Of a DNA stretch of 5,940 nt, positions 5,309 to 5,940 are shown one piece after another. The notes beneath the pieces are model-generated. The model was not told the DNA's origin. It did no database searches and was given only the letters and a program-made list of their open reading frames with translations. How positions within the stretch are numbered: position 1 is the first letter of the stretch; each line of letters begins with the position of its first letter. The DNA is taken from positions 1-5,940 of the forward strand of contig JALHPW010000345.1 in assembly GCA_022842255.1 (NCBI GenBank), in the 5' to 3' direction. Source of the DNA: Saprospiraceae bacterium. GTDB lineage: Bacteria; Bacteroidota; Bacteroidia; Chitinophagales; Saprospiraceae. A program made the translations under genes and the position numbers.

Positions 5309-5940
5309 CTACCCCATCACTGATTCCACAGACTGGAGTGGCAAGCCAAAGGCATCTGCAACACCTTTGTACACTACTTTGCCCTCCACGATATTGAGGC
5401 CCAGTTTCAGTTCCATATTGTCTGCACAGGCTTTTTGCCAACCTTTTTCTGCCAATTGAATGGCATATGGTAGGGTTGCATTGGTCAGTGCCAAGGTGGA
5501 GGTAAAGGGCACGGCCCCTGGCATATTGGCCACGCAATAGTGTACTACGTCGTCAATAATATAGGTAGGGTCGGCGTGGGTGGTTGGTCGGGTGGTTTCG
5601 ATACAACCGCCCTGGTCTACCGCTACGTCTACCACCACGGTACCCGGACGCATGAGTTTCAGCATATCGCGGGTGATGAGGTTCGGAGCTTTGGCCCCTG
5701 GCAACAACACGGCGCCTACAATCAAATCGTGTGTTTGGATGAGTTGGCGGATGTTGTACTCATTGGAGTACTGGGTTACCACATTGGCGGGCATTACATC
5801 GCTGAGGTAGCGCAGGCGGGTCAGGTTCACGTCCAAAATCGTGACCATGGCTCCAAGACCGGCAGCCATTTTAGCGGCTTGGGTCCCTACAATACCGCCC
5901 CCCAAGATGAGGACTTTGCCCGGAGGCACCCCTGGTACGC
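5309..5940 (-). CDS. ald: Alanine dehydrogenase, C-terminal part (cut by window edge)
   Basis: Alanine dehydrogenase interconverts L-alanine and pyruvate plus ammonia with NAD in the cytoplasm. About 210 codons are present out of a usual 370-400. The frame is open to the right edge (VPGVPPGKVLILGGG), so the GTG at 5929-5927 is an internal valine and not a start. The Rossmann-fold NAD loop GGGIVG lies at 5902-5885. The probable ribose-binding Asp of TILDVN is at 5833-5831. The conserved segment VVVDVAVDQGGC, followed by TTRPTTHADP, contains the catalytic-type Asp at 5617-5615. HYCVANMPGAVPFTSTLALT and NATLPYAIQLAEKGW follow, as in known alanine dehydrogenases. The C-terminus (KVVYKGVADAFGL) is complete, with a TAG stop at 5311-5309. 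NAD(P) transhydrogenase alpha subunits share the fold, but the MPGAVPFTST-NATLPY block and the ending favour alanine dehydrogenase. Confidence 0.94.
   Translation of the reverse strand, partial: VPGVPPGKVLILGGGIVGTQAAKMAAGLGAMVTILDVNLTRLRYLSDVMPANVVTQYSNEYNIRQLIQTHDLIVGAVLLPGAKAPNLITRDMLKLMRPGTVVVDVAVDQGGCIETTRPTTHADPTYIIDDVVHYCVANMPGAVPFTSTLALTNATLPYAIQLAEKGWQKACADNMELKLGLNIVEGKVVYKGVADAFGLPLQSVESVMG

Noticed and set aside
5041..5397. A 118-codon plus-strand frame spanning the ald-mscS gap
   Set aside because: It overlaps both flanking genes on the opposite strand, runs through the palindrome and 9-bp repeats, and shows no protein-like features.

Overview
The window looks like a chromosomal segment from a Bacteroidota bacterium. 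It carries a PorP/SprF-family outer-membrane protein followed by the start of a GldK-like lipoprotein, both parts of the type IX secretion / gliding apparatus found in that phylum. Translation starts lack Shine-Dalgarno sequences, as is usual there. A four-helix-bundle (IVS/S23-type) protein and the abundance of short-period DNA repeats would fit the Saprospirales (Haliscomenobacter-like), but that finer placement is only inference.

Layout from the left: the first 31 codons of a minus-strand lipoprotein gene, probably gldK (1-95); a 242-bp gap; porP (338-1312, minus); a large DUF255 / thioredoxin-domain gene of the YyaL/SPATA20 family (1328-3535, minus), which ends 15 bp before porP starts; a 120-bp perfect octamer array abutting its start codon (3541-3660); a divergent four-helix-bundle gene (3758-4129, plus); a convergent MscS-type mechanosensitive channel gene (4188-5096, minus); a 212-bp repeat-bearing gap; and the C-terminal half of alanine dehydrogenase (5309-5940, minus, cut by the window edge).

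DUF255, porP and gldK read in one direction (right to left). DUF255 and porP are probably co-transcribed. PorP and GldK should function together in the type IX secretion envelope machinery. The channel and alanine dehydrogenase look like ordinary housekeeping neighbours with no evident link to secretion.

The most unusual content is repeat DNA. At least four short-period repeat families occur in 6 kb, with periods of 7, 8, 9 and 10 bp. Three repeat blocks lie in frame inside the DUF255 gene, at apparent loop positions. One of them is a strictly 7-bp-periodic array whose two halves are inverted, giving a roughly 125-bp imperfect hairpin inside a conserved enzyme gene. The octamer array forms the immediate upstream region of the same gene, and a decayed inverted copy lies beyond the four-helix-bundle gene. 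No complete mobile element, RNA gene or CRISPR array was found.
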